64,000 nt of DNA from Bradyrhizobium barranii subsp. barranii (GCF_017565645.3 NZ_CP086137.1:124001-188000); one strand, 5' to 3'. Counted from the stretch's first letter, positions 47,666 to 57,319 are shown. Made by a program: numbers and translations. Notes: a model not told the origin generated them from the letters alone.

Positions 47666-49207
47666 ATGCCTACCCAGAGATTGTCGATGCGCCGGATCAA
47701 GGAAGTCCTTCGGTTAAAACATTTTCAAGGCCTGCCAGAGCGGGCCATCGCGCGGAGCGTGGGCGTCAGCAACGGCGTTGTGCACAGCTACCTGAGCCGC
47801 GCCCGCTCTGCTGGGTTGAGCTGGCCGCTTCCGGAGGGAATGACCGATGAAGACCTGGAGCTTTTGCTTTTCCCGGCCCCACGACCAGCGTCTCAGAGCC
47901 CGCAGCGGCCGGTGCCCGACTGGAGCTACATCGATAAAGAGCTCCGCCGGCGCAACGTAACCCGTCGCCTGCTCTGGGAGGAGTATCGCGCCGTTAATCC
48001 CGACGGTTTCGGGTACACGTGGTTCTGCACTACCTACGAGGCCTGGAAGGGGCGGGTCCGACCTTCGATGCGGCAGATTCATCTGGGCGGCGAGAAGGTG
48101 TTCGTGGATTTCGCCGGCGACACCATCGACATCGTCGATCCGCTGACCGGGGAAGTGCAGCCGATGAAGCTGTTCGTCGCGGCGATGGGCGCTTCGAACT
48201 ACACCTACGCCGAGGCCTGCCCCAGCGAGAGCTTGGCCGACTGGATCCGGGCCCACGTCAACTTGTTCACGTTTTTGAGCGGAACGCCGACGTTCGTGGT
48301 CTGCGACAACCTCAAAGCCGCCGTCAGCAACCCCGACCGCTACGATCCCGGCCTCAATCGCACTTATGCCGAGATGGCGAGCCATTACGGCACGGCCATT
48401 CTCGCCGCACGGCCGCGGCGCCCAAAAGACAAGGCGAAGGTCGAGGTCGCGGTGCAAATCGCCCAGCGCTGGATTCTGGCCCGGCTGCGCAATCAGCGCT
48501 TCTTTTCCCGGGCCGAGCTCAACGCCGCCATCAAGACACTCGTCGACGAACTCAATGCTCGTCAAATGCGTGGCTTCGGCTCAAGCCGCGCCGAACTGTT
48601 TGCCGAACTCGACAAACCCAAGCTAACCCCGCTGCCAGATCAGCCTTATGCCTTCGCACGCTGGAAGCGCTGCCGCCTCGCTCCCGATTATCATGTCGAG
48701 GTCGACGGCCATTGGTACTCCGCGCCGTATCGTCTGATTGGCGAGCTGGTCGATGCCCGTATCGACGATCGGACGGTCGAGATCTTCCACAAGGGCCAGC
48801 GGATCGCCAGCCATGCCCGCGCGCCCAACCGACGCGGACACACCACCATCGCCGACCACATGCCCAGCGCCCATCGCCGCTACGGCAAATGGACCCCCGC
48901 CGCGGTGATCGCCGCCGGCGAGCGGATCGGTCCTTCGACAGCAGCGTTTTTCCAGGCCGTGATCGACGCCCGGCCCCATCCAGAACAAGGCTTTCGAACC
49001 TGCCTTGGCATTCTGGCGCTCGTCAAAAGCTACGGCGCCGAACGCCTCGACGCAGCCTGCCGGAGGGGCATCCTCATCAAGGCGCGCTCCGTCGCCTCGA
49101 TTAGATCGATCCTCCAGAACGGCCTCGATCGCACGTTCTTCGACGAATCTTTCGAGCACCAGCCCCTGCGCCACGGCAACATCCGCGGATGCGACTACTT
49201 CCACTGA
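47666..49207 (+). CDS. istA: IS21 transposase IstA (copy B)
   Basis: 513 residues, same as the protein at 11167-12708 apart from GCDYFH near the end. HTH and DDE residues (VFVDFAGDT, VVCDNLK, KVEVAVQ) are intact. ATG 47666 follows GAGGAAGTCCA. Confidence 0.95.
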   Translation: MPTQRLSMRRIKEVLRLKHFQGLPERAIARSVGVSNGVVHSYLSRARSAGLSWPLPEGMTDEDLELLLFPAPRPASQSPQRPVPDWSYIDKELRRRNVTRRLLWEEYRAVNPDGFGYTWFCTTYEAWKGRVRPSMRQIHLGGEKVFVDFAGDTIDIVDPLTGEVQPMKLFVAAMGASNYTYAEACPSESLADWIRAHVNLFTFLSGTPTFVVCDNLKAAVSNPDRYDPGLNRTYAEMASHYGTAILAARPRRPKDKAKVEVAVQIAQRWILARLRNQRFFSRAELNAAIKTLVDELNARQMRGFGSSRAELFAELDKPKLTPLPDQPYAFARWKRCRLAPDYHVEVDGHWYSAPYRLIGELVDARIDDRTVEIFHKGQRIASHARAPNRRGHTTIADHMPSAHRRYGKWTPAAVIAAGERIGPSTAAFFQAVIDARPHPEQGFRTCLGILALVKSYGAERLDAACRRGILIKARSVASIRSILQNGLDRTFFDESFEHQPLRHGNIRGCDYFH

Positions 49208-49225
49208 AGCAAGGAGAGACCCGGC

Positions 49226-49987
49226 ATGCTTAACCACCCAACCCACGAACGGCTGATCGAGCTTGGCCTGACCGGAATGGCCAAGGCCTTCGAGGAGCAG
49301 CGCCGATCGCCCGATCTCGAAGCCCTGCCGTTCGAAGATCGCATCGGCCTGTTGGTCGACCGCGAAGCCGCCGAACGCGACACCAGGCGGCTCACCACGC
49401 GCCTCAAGATCGCCGCACTGCGCCAGACTGCTTGCGTCGAGGACGTCGATCTGCGCACCCCGCGGGGCATCGACCGCGCCGTTTTCGCCAAACTGGTCGA
49501 AGGTCGCTGGATCGATCGCCACGAGAATTTGCTCGTCACCGGGGCAACCGGCCTGGGCAAAAGTTGGTTAGCCTGCGCGCTCGGCCACAAGGCCTGCCGC
49601 GACAACCGATCAGTCCTCTATCATCGCGTTCCAAGGCTGTTCGAGGCGCTCGCGCGCGCGCGCGGAGACGGACGTTACGCCCGGCTCCTCAAAAGCCTCG
49701 GCCGCGCTCAGCTTCTGATTTTGGATGATTGGGGACTATCGGTGCTCACCGCCGCGGAACGCCGCGATCTGCTCGAAATCCTCGAGGACCGCCATGGCCG
49801 CGCATCCACCATCGTCACAAGTCAGCTCCCCGTGGACACCTGGCATGGAGCCATTGGGGACCCCACGGTCGCCGACGCCATTCTCGATCGCCTCGTCCAC
49901 AACGCCCACCGCCTCCAGCTCACCGGAGAAAGCATGCGAAAACGCAGCGCCAAAACCATCACCCTTGACGGCCAACCAGAACACTGA
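49226..49987 (+). CDS. istB: IS21 helper ATPase IstB (copy B)
   Basis: 253 residues. Walker A GATGLGKSW and Walker B LLILDDWGL intact. One visible difference from copy A (ALARARGDG). Starts 18 bases after istA with AAGGAGA. Confidence 0.95.
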   Translation: MLNHPTHERLIELGLTGMAKAFEEQRRSPDLEALPFEDRIGLLVDREAAERDTRRLTTRLKIAALRQTACVEDVDLRTPRGIDRAVFAKLVEGRWIDRHENLLVTGATGLGKSWLACALGHKACRDNRSVLYHRVPRLFEALARARGDGRYARLLKSLGRAQLLILDDWGLSVLTAAERRDLLEILEDRHGRASTIVTSQLPVDTWHGAIGDPTVADAILDRLVHNAHRLQLTGESMRKRSAKTITLDGQPEH

Positions 49988-50165
49988 CTCTATCTCCCAT
50001 CGGCCGTAGCGGGCTGCTCACGATCGCGCGAAATCGATGCTCACGATCCGTGAAATCCGCAGATGCTCCCGGTGCGGGTCTATCGAGGGCTGTAAAGGGT
50101 GGTTTGTTGCTGATCGCCAGCATGCCAGATCGAAGCCCTGGTTCATATTTTGAAAGTGAGAACGG

Positions 50166-53100
50166 ATGGATTTCCCCTCGACCAAGCGGGTGCGTGAACA
50201 ATCGGACAGCACGGGCCCGCAAGAGAGCTCACCCGCGGCTCCGTCCGCAGCCGCGGCGACCTTTGAGCGGCAATTGAGCGAGATCGGCAGTTCAGGTGAA
50301 GGTGATGGAGCAATGCCGGCCGCCTCGACGCCGCAGCCGGCTCAGTCAAAAGGGATTCTGAGAAGGCTCAGCAAAAGCCCCCTTTATTCCCAGGATGCTC
50401 CCCTTATTTTTGGGCTTGAGAAGGCCCTCATCAAGGGCGGGGCCGCCAAAGGCACCGCACAAAATAATCTATATTCTCTTCGCAGCTTTGGCCAGTGGCT
50501 CTTCGCAAATAACAAAGATCCCATTGCTGCTCGGCTCGACGACGAAGAGTCGCTGACCGTTGATGCGCGCGTGTTCGAAAAGCGTCCCGCGACACTCCTT
50601 AGGGCAATAGACCATCTCAGGACCTCGCGGTCGACGGGCGGAATCGTGCCGATCGCAGGCCGCACTGAGTTGCATCCTTATCCCCAGGACGCAGCTCTGA
50701 TCGAAGAGTACAAAAACGACGCAGCGACAGATACCGGCAAGAAGGATGCAAGCAAGAATGCAACTGCTCTTCGCAGTTTCAGCGACTACCTGCGTGAAAA
50801 CAGCAAGAAGGGCATTGCTGCTCGTCTTTCAGACGAGGCGTTGGATGGAGATGTCAAGAGCTATAAGAGGGCCCCCGGTGCTGATTCGAGGATCGGTGCC
50901 GCTCTGGCTCATCTCCGAAAATCGCAGGCGGGCGCTAAGGCGATGGAGCTCGAGCGCCATATTGATTCCGAAGACGCGGCCCTGAAGGAGTCGAGGCAGG
51001 TCGGCGACGCTGCTGCGCAGCACAGTTCGTCGCAGAAAGCTGGCAGTTGGCCAGAGGAATTGCTTCCTGCGGAAGGCCATGATCAGAATTTGCTTTTGGG
51101 TCCGATGGACGAACCCGGCCCGCCGTCCTCGGCGCCGCAACCGGCTCAGTCAACTGGGGTTGCGATAGGGCACAAGAAGCGGCCTCTTCATTCCGAGGAT
51201 GTTCCCCTTATTGCGGGGTTTGAGGAGGCCCTCCGGAATGGGAGCGCCGCCGAACGCACCGTCCGAAACTATCTATCTTCTCTTCGCAGCTTTGGCCAGA
51301 GGCTCTACGCAAATAACAAAAAGAGCATTTTTGCTCGGCTCGACGACGAAGAGTCACTGACCGCTGATGCGCGCGAGTTGTTCGAAAAGCGTCCCGCGAC
51401 ACTCCTTAGGGCAATAGACCATCTCAGGACCTCGCGGTCGACGGGCGGAATCGTGCCGATCGCAGGCCGCACTGAGTTGCATCCTTATCCCCAGGACGCA
51501 GCTCTCATCGAAGAGTACAAAAACGAAGCAGCGACAGATACCGGCAAGAAGGAAGAAGCCAGGAGGGATGCAACGGCTCTTCGCAGTTTCAGTGACTACC
51601 TGCGTGAAAACAACAAGAAGGGCATTGCTGGTCGGCTTTCAGGCAAGGCGCTGGATGGAGATGTCAAGAGCTATAAGAAGGACGCCGGTGCTGATTCGAG
51701 GATCGGTGCCGCTCTGGCTCATCTCCGAAAATCACAGGTGGGCCCTAAAGCGATGGAGCTCGAGCGCCATATTGATCCCGAAGACGCGGCCGTGATGGAG
51801 TCGAGACAGGTCGGCGACGCCGCTGCGCAGCACAGTGCGTGGCAGAAAGCTGGCAGTTGGCCAGAGGAATTGCTTCCTGCGGAAGGCCATGATCAGAATT
51901 TGCTTTTGGGGCCGATGGACGAACCCGGCGCGTCGTCCTCGGCGCCGCAGCCGGCTCAGTCAACTGGAATTTTGATAGGGCACGACAAGCAGCCTCTTCA
52001 TACCGAGGATGCTCCCCTTATTTCGGGGCTTGAGGAGGCCCTCCGTAATGGGAACGCCGCCGAACGCACCGCCAGGGGCTATGTACGTACTCTTCTCAGC
52101 TTTGGCCACTGGCTCTTCGCAAATAACAAAGATCCCATTGCTGCTCGGCTCGACGACGAAAAGTCACTGACCGCTGATGCGCGCGAGTTCATCGGAAAGG
52201 GTAATCCCTTAAGACTTCTTGCGGCGATAGTTCATCTCCGAACCTCGCAGTCGACGGGCGGAGTCGTGCGGATCGCAGGCCGCACTGAGTTGCATCCTTA
52301 TCCCCAGGACGCGGCTCTCATCGAAGAGTACAAAAACGAAGCAGCGACAGATACCGGCAAGAAGGATGCAAGCAGGAAGGATGCAACTGCTCTTCGCAGT
52401 TTCAGCGACTACCTGCGTGACAACAACAGGCCGGGCATTGCTGCTGGGCTCGGCACGTCGTTTGACGGAGATGTCGAGAGCTATAGGAAGGTCGCCGGTG
52501 CTGATTCCAGGATTGGCGCCGCACTGGCTCGTCTCCGAAAATCGCAGGCCGGCGCTGAGGCGATGGAGCACGAGCGCCATATTGATCCCGAAGAGGCGGC
52601 CCTGAGGGAGTCGAGGCGGGTCGGCGACGCCGCTGCGCAGCACATTGCGTCGCAGAAGGGTGGCAGTTGGCCAGAGGAATTGCTTCCTGCGGAAGGCCAT
52701 GATCAGGATTTGCTTTTGGGGCTGATGGATGAACCCGGCCCGTCGTCCTCGGCGCCGCAGTCGGCTCAGTCAACTTGGATTGTGATAGGGAAGAGGAAGC
52801 AGCCTCTTTATTCCGTGGATGCTCCCCTTATTTCGGGGCTTGAGAGGGCCCTCATCAAGGGCGGGTTCAGCAAATCCGCTGCCGAGCAGCACGGAGGTTC
52901 TCTTCGTAGCTTTAGCCGTTGGCTTTTCGCAAAAGAAAAACCGAGCATTCGTGATCGGCTCGACAATAAGTCGCTGACCGATGGCGGTGAGGTGCTCGAG
53001 TTCATCGGAGAGGGTAATCCAAAGAGACTCGTTCAGGCAATCGACTATCTCCGGACCTTGCGGTCGACGGGCGAAGTGCCGATCTCACGACGCGCTAAGC

Positions 53101-55322
53101 TGAATCCTCACCCCCAGAACGTGGCCTTTATCAATCCCGAAGACACGGTACTGATGGAGCCGAGGCGCGTCGACGCCGCCGCTGCGCAGCACAGCGCGTC
53201 GCAGGAAACTGGCCGTCGGCCAGAGGAGCTTCCCGCGGAAGGCCGCGATCAGGATTTGCTTTTGGGGCTGATGGACGAACCCCGCTCGTCGTCATCTCTC
53301 GAGCCAGCCGCGCGCCATGACCAGGCACCGGATCCCGGAGAGCCCGACCGCCAGCAGTCCCCGGACGAGCCGATGGCTGCGCTTGCCAGGAGCAACCGCC
53401 TGCCAAGCGAGGAGGTCCTCATCAACGATGAGCATGACACAGCTGAGTTGAGGCCAGCGAAGAGGCAGAGGACCCTAAACAATCCGCAAGGCGTTGCCGG
53501 CGAGCGGCAGCTGAGCGAGATCGCCAATTCAGGCGGCCAGCCGACACCGGCGCCTACCCATCAACAGGGTACGTCGTCATGGGAGACGCAGCCGATGCTG
53601 CTGCGAAGCGGCTACGAAGATGTCACGGCGCCGCATTCGGTCGCGACGTACGTCGGGGACGCCGCTGCGCAGCACAGCGCGCGGCAGCGAGCTGTCAGTC
53701 GGCCATTGGTCCTCCCGGAAGGTTACGATCAGGATCTGCGCTTAATGGTGGAAGACGGCCCATCGTGGCCCGAGGTTCCTCCTGAGCAGGCGCAGGACAT
53801 AGTCCAAGCTGGGCAGGAACCTGCCTGGCCGACCGTGGAAGCAGCGCCAACGCACTCTGCCAGGGCTCGCTCAAACACCTACGGCGGTATTGAGGTGTCG
53901 TTTAATCCGAATTCGCCCGCATCATTTGAGTTGCGTGACAATGCTTGGAGCCCGGCGCCTGGCTTTCCGCCGCCGTTTGCCGGGCCGGTACCGGGGCATC
54001 ACCAGGGCGCTCAACAGCTCGGCTCGCCGCAGGGGCTTTCTCCGGTGTCCGCCCACTCGGACGATGACGCTTTGGCGTGGTTGAGCGAGGAGCTTGCGCG
54101 GCAGATGCAAGAACCGGCATCACCATCAACTGCCAGGGCTCAGGATCTCTATCGTGGGTTTGAGGCACTGCTTGATCCGGATGCGGCCGAGTTGGATGAC
54201 AGTGCTCACTTTGCGCCAGCGCCTTCTGCCAGGGCTCGCTCAGACACCTACGGCGGTCTTGAGGTATCGTTTAATCCGAATTCGCCCGCATCATTTGAGT
54301 TGCGCGACAATGCTTGGAGCCGGGCGCCTGGCTTTCCGCCGCCGTCTGCCGGGCCGGTACCGGGGCATCACCAGGGCGCTCGACAGCTCGGCTCGCCGCA
54401 GGGGCTTTCTCCGGTGTCCGCCCACTCGGACGATGACGCTTTGGCGTGGTTGAGCGAGGAGCTTGCGCGGCAGATGCAAGAACCGGCATCACCATCAACT
54501 GCCGGGGCTCAGGATCTCTATCGTGGGTTTGGGGCACTGCTTGATCCGGATGCGGCCGAGTTGGATGACAGTGCTCACTTTGCGCCAGCGCCTTCTGCCA
54601 GGGCTCGTTCAGACACCTACGACGGTCTTCCATTGGTTGATCTGACCGCGCCCGCACCGTCCCCATTGCGCGACGATATCGTGCGGCGGTTTCCGATCAC
54701 CTCCTCCGATGCTCAGATCGGGGCGTTGAATCCGATAGCCTTGTCCCACAACCGCGGGCTGGTGCTCGAGGACACGGAATGGCTGGGCGACGAGCATATC
54801 CTCAGGGATTACCAGCTTCAGGAGCTGGATTTGCAGAGGAGCGATTCGGATCTCGCCGCCCGGACGCGGTTCGTAGATCCCCTCGAAGCGCTGCGGCTGC
54901 GCCTGGGCGCGGAGAGCGACGTGCTACGCGTATTCCATCGCATCGTCCATGATCGGCGTGATAACGATACAGCCGACTTCCTGTTGCTGCCAGTGAACGA
55001 TGCCAGTGCTACGGACCGCGGCAGGCATTGGTCGCTGCTGTTCGTTGATCGCAGCAACCGGCAATGGCCTGTCGCCTATCACTACGATTCCTACGGGAGA
55101 TACAACGAGACGCATGCAAGACAACTCGCAGAAAGGCTGAACATCGCCCTGCAGCCCGCCGGCATGGCCCAGCAGCAGAACACTTATGATTGCGGCGTCT
55201 TTGTCGTGGACGGCACGCGGGAGCTGGTTAGGCAATTGGCGCAAGGACGGGAGCCAGACCAGCTGAACCTCAGCAACGTCGTTGCCAATCGGCAGGCACT
55301 GCAAGCGCGACTCAGGGGGTGA
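50166..55322 (+). CDS. Repeat-rich type III effector-like protein with C-terminal C48/SUMO-protease domain (NopD/Bel2-5/XopD-like)
   Basis: 1718 residues, ATG 50166. Residues about 60-1045 are three full and one partial 268-270-residue repeats. A low-complexity region follows, then two 123-residue repeats (about 1233-1478). The C-terminal quarter is a Ulp1-like cysteine protease: His1621 (GRHWSLLFVD), Asp1641 (YHYDSYG), Gln1670 and Cys1676 (NTYDCGVFVVD), the complete catalytic set. KRQR at 1099-1102 resembles a nuclear localisation signal, and LRLRL at 1576-1580 fits LxLxL. No Sec signal. In bradyrhizobia such proteins (NopD, Bel2-5) are secreted by the T3SS and deSUMOylate host proteins; assignment here is by domain and architecture. 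IS21-B lies 104 bases upstream and no tts box is seen in the remaining leader. Other possibility: a pseudo-effector no longer expressed. Confidence 0.85.
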   Translation: MDFPSTKRVREQSDSTGPQESSPAAPSAAAATFERQLSEIGSSGEGDGAMPAASTPQPAQSKGILRRLSKSPLYSQDAPLIFGLEKALIKGGAAKGTAQNNLYSLRSFGQWLFANNKDPIAARLDDEESLTVDARVFEKRPATLLRAIDHLRTSRSTGGIVPIAGRTELHPYPQDAALIEEYKNDAATDTGKKDASKNATALRSFSDYLRENSKKGIAARLSDEALDGDVKSYKRAPGADSRIGAALAHLRKSQAGAKAMELERHIDSEDAALKESRQVGDAAAQHSSSQKAGSWPEELLPAEGHDQNLLLGPMDEPGPPSSAPQPAQSTGVAIGHKKRPLHSEDVPLIAGFEEALRNGSAAERTVRNYLSSLRSFGQRLYANNKKSIFARLDDEESLTADARELFEKRPATLLRAIDHLRTSRSTGGIVPIAGRTELHPYPQDAALIEEYKNEAATDTGKKEEARRDATALRSFSDYLRENNKKGIAGRLSGKALDGDVKSYKKDAGADSRIGAALAHLRKSQVGPKAMELERHIDPEDAAVMESRQVGDAAAQHSAWQKAGSWPEELLPAEGHDQNLLLGPMDEPGASSSAPQPAQSTGILIGHDKQPLHTEDAPLISGLEEALRNGNAAERTARGYVRTLLSFGHWLFANNKDPIAARLDDEKSLTADAREFIGKGNPLRLLAAIVHLRTSQSTGGVVRIAGRTELHPYPQDAALIEEYKNEAATDTGKKDASRKDATALRSFSDYLRDNNRPGIAAGLGTSFDGDVESYRKVAGADSRIGAALARLRKSQAGAEAMEHERHIDPEEAALRESRRVGDAAAQHIASQKGGSWPEELLPAEGHDQDLLLGLMDEPGPSSSAPQSAQSTWIVIGKRKQPLYSVDAPLISGLERALIKGGFSKSAAEQHGGSLRSFSRWLFAKEKPSIRDRLDNKSLTDGGEVLEFIGEGNPKRLVQAIDYLRTLRSTGEVPISRRAKLNPHPQNVAFINPEDTVLMEPRRVDAAAAQHSASQETGRRPEELPAEGRDQDLLLGLMDEPRSSSSLEPAARHDQAPDPGEPDRQQSPDEPMAALARSNRLPSEEVLINDEHDTAELRPAKRQRTLNNPQGVAGERQLSEIANSGGQPTPAPTHQQGTSSWETQPMLLRSGYEDVTAPHSVATYVGDAAAQHSARQRAVSRPLVLPEGYDQDLRLMVEDGPSWPEVPPEQAQDIVQAGQEPAWPTVEAAPTHSARARSNTYGGIEVSFNPNSPASFELRDNAWSPAPGFPPPFAGPVPGHHQGAQQLGSPQGLSPVSAHSDDDALAWLSEELARQMQEPASPSTARAQDLYRGFEALLDPDAAELDDSAHFAPAPSARARSDTYGGLEVSFNPNSPASFELRDNAWSRAPGFPPPSAGPVPGHHQGARQLGSPQGLSPVSAHSDDDALAWLSEELARQMQEPASPSTAGAQDLYRGFGALLDPDAAELDDSAHFAPAPSARARSDTYDGLPLVDLTAPAPSPLRDDIVRRFPITSSDAQIGALNPIALSHNRGLVLEDTEWLGDEHILRDYQLQELDLQRSDSDLAARTRFVDPLEALRLRLGAESDVLRVFHRIVHDRRDNDTADFLLLPVNDASATDRGRHWSLLFVDRSNRQWPVAYHYDSYGRYNETHARQLAERLNIALQPAGMAQQQNTYDCGVFVVDGTRELVRQLAQGREPDQLNLSNVVANRQALQARLRG
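50341..52764 (+). repeat. Three tandem long repeats in the effector gene
   Basis: Units start with CTCAGTC at 50341, 51145 and 51955, spacing 804, 810 and 810 bases; a partial fourth unit runs from 52765 to about 53300. Each unit holds two related halves (ALRSFSDYLREN-type and LRSFGQWLFANN-type) followed by WPEELLPAEGHDQ. Confidence 0.92.
53861..54598 (+). repeat. Two tandem 369-base repeats in the effector gene
   Basis: Units at 53861-54229 and 54230-54598 begin CAGGGCTCGCTCA and differ at only a few bases. A third partial copy starts at 54599. Encodes SDTYGGLEVSFNPNSPASFE and DDDALAWLSEELARQMQEP. Confidence 0.93.
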
Positions 55323-55334
55323 TGTCGCCGTGGG

Positions 55335-55478
55335 CGGACCCTCGCGGCGCTTCTCTTTGAGCTTGAATGACGGCTGGAAGAAGTTCACCAGCAGGCGCGC
55401 CGCGGCGTAGAGACGTGCCATCACGCGGGCCGTCTCGCCCCCGTCGAAGCGCCCGTATCCGACGAGCCGCCGGACCAC
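55335..55478 (-). pseudogene. ISNCY-family transposase, C-terminal fragment
   Basis: Minus strand reads VVRRLVGYGRFDGGETARVM, then ARLYAAARLLVNFFQPSFKL and KEKRREG. This is the usual C-terminus of ISNCY (IS1202-type) transposases. It abuts the effector stop at one side and an IS256 scrap at the other. Confidence 0.65.
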
Positions 55479-55514
55479 CGCTTGATCTCGCCGTTGAGGC
55501 GCTCGATCGGGTTG
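55478..55514 (-). pseudogene. IS256-family transposase scrap (NPIERLNGEIKR)
   Basis: Only TNPIERLNGEIKR remains, the catalytic-Glu segment of an IS256 transposase like that at 57320-58312, which breaks off just before this motif. It is bounded on the right by an IS66-like terminus (GTAACCGGTATGAG at 55515). Confidence 0.6.
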
Positions 55515-55762
55515 GTAACCGGTATGAGATGGCTCGGTGCCAACGTTCCGCTGCGGTGTTCCTACATCGTGGCGTATGGTGCGACCATCGGGACAGAGGC
55601 ACCGGGAGCACGAAGTGCGGGCAGGCCGATGCACACGATGAGCCGAGAGCTCGAGTTAGTAGCTGGCCGCCTCTGCGACTCGCCCGGTTGCGCCGCGAGC
55701 GCGAATCCGTAGTTGTCGTGTCGCCCGCAGCTCCCGTCATGTGTTCGGCAGAGGAGGTGCGA

Positions 55763-56998
55763 ATGCGACGGATAATTGGCATTGATGTCCACCGAACCTT
55801 CGGGGAGGTGGTATTTTGGGAGAACGGCAGGCTTCGACATGCGGGGCGCATTGATATGACGCGGACTGCGCTGGAGGGATTTGGCAAAACCCTGCTGGCC
55901 GGTGATGAGGTGGTGCTCGAAGCGACTGGTAACAGCTTGGCGGTGTCGCGGGTTCTGGCGCCATTCGTGGCGCGGGGGATCATCGCCAATCCGTTGCAGG
56001 TGAAGGCGATCGCCCAGGCTCACGTCAAGACCGACAAGATCGATGCCGGCACGCTCGCCAGTCTGCAGGCGGCGGGATACCTGCCGCAGATCTGGACGCC
56101 TGACGCGGAGACCGAGCGCAAGCGTAGGCTGGTGGCGCGGCGCTACCAGGTCGTGCGGCATCGCACGCGGCTCAAGAACGCGGTGCATTCGATCCTGCAC
56201 GCGCACCTGATCCCGAAGTGCCCGCATGCCGATCTTTTCAACGCCCGCGGCCGGGCATGGTTGGCCGCTCAACAGTTGCCGGACGATGAGCGAGCGGCCA
56301 TCGACCGGCATGTCCGTGAGCTTGACCGGCTGGCGGAAGACCTGGTCCTGCTCGACCGCGAGATCGCGCGGGACGCAATCGAGGATTTCGCGGTCAACAG
56401 ATTGATGACGATCACCGGCGTGAACCTGGCGGTCGCCGCCGGCATCGTGGCGGCGATCGGCGACATCAGCTGGTTCAACAGCCCGCAGAAGTTGGTGAGC
56501 TATTTCGGGCTGAACCCGCGGGTGCGGCAGTCCGGGTTGGGAGCAGCCCACCACGGCCGTATCAGCAAGATCGGCCGCAGTCATGCGCGCGCCATGCTGG
56601 TCGAAGCGGCCTGGGCAGCGGCCAAGGCGCCCGGTCCACTGCATGCTTTTTTCGTACGCATCCGCGCCCGGCGCGGCCATCAGATCGCCGCGGTGGCCGT
56701 GGCTCGGAAGCTCACTGTGCTCTGCTGGCACTTGCTGACAAAGGGCGAGGATTACCTGTGGGCGCGCCCGGCGCTGGTCGCCAACAAGACCCGCGCGATG
56801 CAACTTCAAGCCGGACATCCACAACAGAAAGGGAGCCGCCGTGGACCAGCCTATGCCTACAACATCAAGTCGCTGCGCGACCGCGAGATGTTGATTGCCG
56901 CCCAGGCCGAGCAAAGCTACGAACGATTCGTGTCGCAATGGAAGTCGCGGCACCCAAAAAGTGGCGCGCGAGCGCCTCAGTTCGGCAGGACAAAATAG
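55763..56998 (+). CDS. IS110-family transposase (intact, third type)
   Basis: 411 residues from ATG 55763 with GAGGAGGTGCGA upstream; the longer open frame upstream has no homologous text. DEDD residues: IIGIDVHRTFGEV, VVLEATGNSL, VKTDKIDAGTLA. C-terminal half: TITGVNLAVAAGIVAAIGDI, SYFGLNPRVRQSGLG, ISKIGRSHARAMLVEAAW. The C-terminal tail is longer than in the other IS110 enzymes of the window. Probably functional; its element ends were not delimited. Confidence 0.9.
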   Translation: MRRIIGIDVHRTFGEVVFWENGRLRHAGRIDMTRTALEGFGKTLLAGDEVVLEATGNSLAVSRVLAPFVARGIIANPLQVKAIAQAHVKTDKIDAGTLASLQAAGYLPQIWTPDAETERKRRLVARRYQVVRHRTRLKNAVHSILHAHLIPKCPHADLFNARGRAWLAAQQLPDDERAAIDRHVRELDRLAEDLVLLDREIARDAIEDFAVNRLMTITGVNLAVAAGIVAAIGDISWFNSPQKLVSYFGLNPRVRQSGLGAAHHGRISKIGRSHARAMLVEAAWAAAKAPGPLHAFFVRIRARRGHQIAAVAVARKLTVLCWHLLTKGEDYLWARPALVANKTRAMQLQAGHPQQKGSRRGPAYAYNIKSLRDREMLIAAQAEQSYERFVSQWKSRHPKSGARAPQFGRTK

Positions 56999-57319
56999 GC
57001 AGTCCGGTGACGCTTGCAGCCGACGCGTCACGCTTCGCCATGAGGTCGCCCGCGCCCAACAACCATAATCGCGGCTGATGGCAAATTCTAGCCAGGAATG
57101 CAGTCCCGTTCCACTGCCAGTGTGCCGCCGTGCTCGGGCCGGTCAAGGCCAAGCCTTGCGGTGGCCGCAGACGCGGCAGCCTTGACCGCCCCGGCGCGCG
57201 GCGGCTGCGAGATTGGTGGCCGGGACGGAAGAATGGCCCGCAGCGCAGCCGAACAAAAGAATGGACTTACAGCAATCTCCGCAGTCGTCGTCTCGGCCCC
57301 GAAGAAATCGCTTGTCCAT

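Larger units (their letters stand above)
47493..50061 (+). mobile_element. IS21-family element, copy B (complete)
   Basis: 2569 bases, same termini as copy A. The right end has two GATCGTGAGC units instead of three, lacking the 24-base unit with TGAATTCAGTG found in copy A. Flanks (GTCCCCA left, GATGCTC right) do not match, so no target duplication. The right end lies 104 bases before the effector-like gene. Confidence 0.92.

Noticed and set aside
50341..53300. Regular repeats in the effector gene as a possible CRISPR or minisatellite
   Set aside because: Units are about 810 bases, coding and in frame; no short direct repeats with unique spacers.
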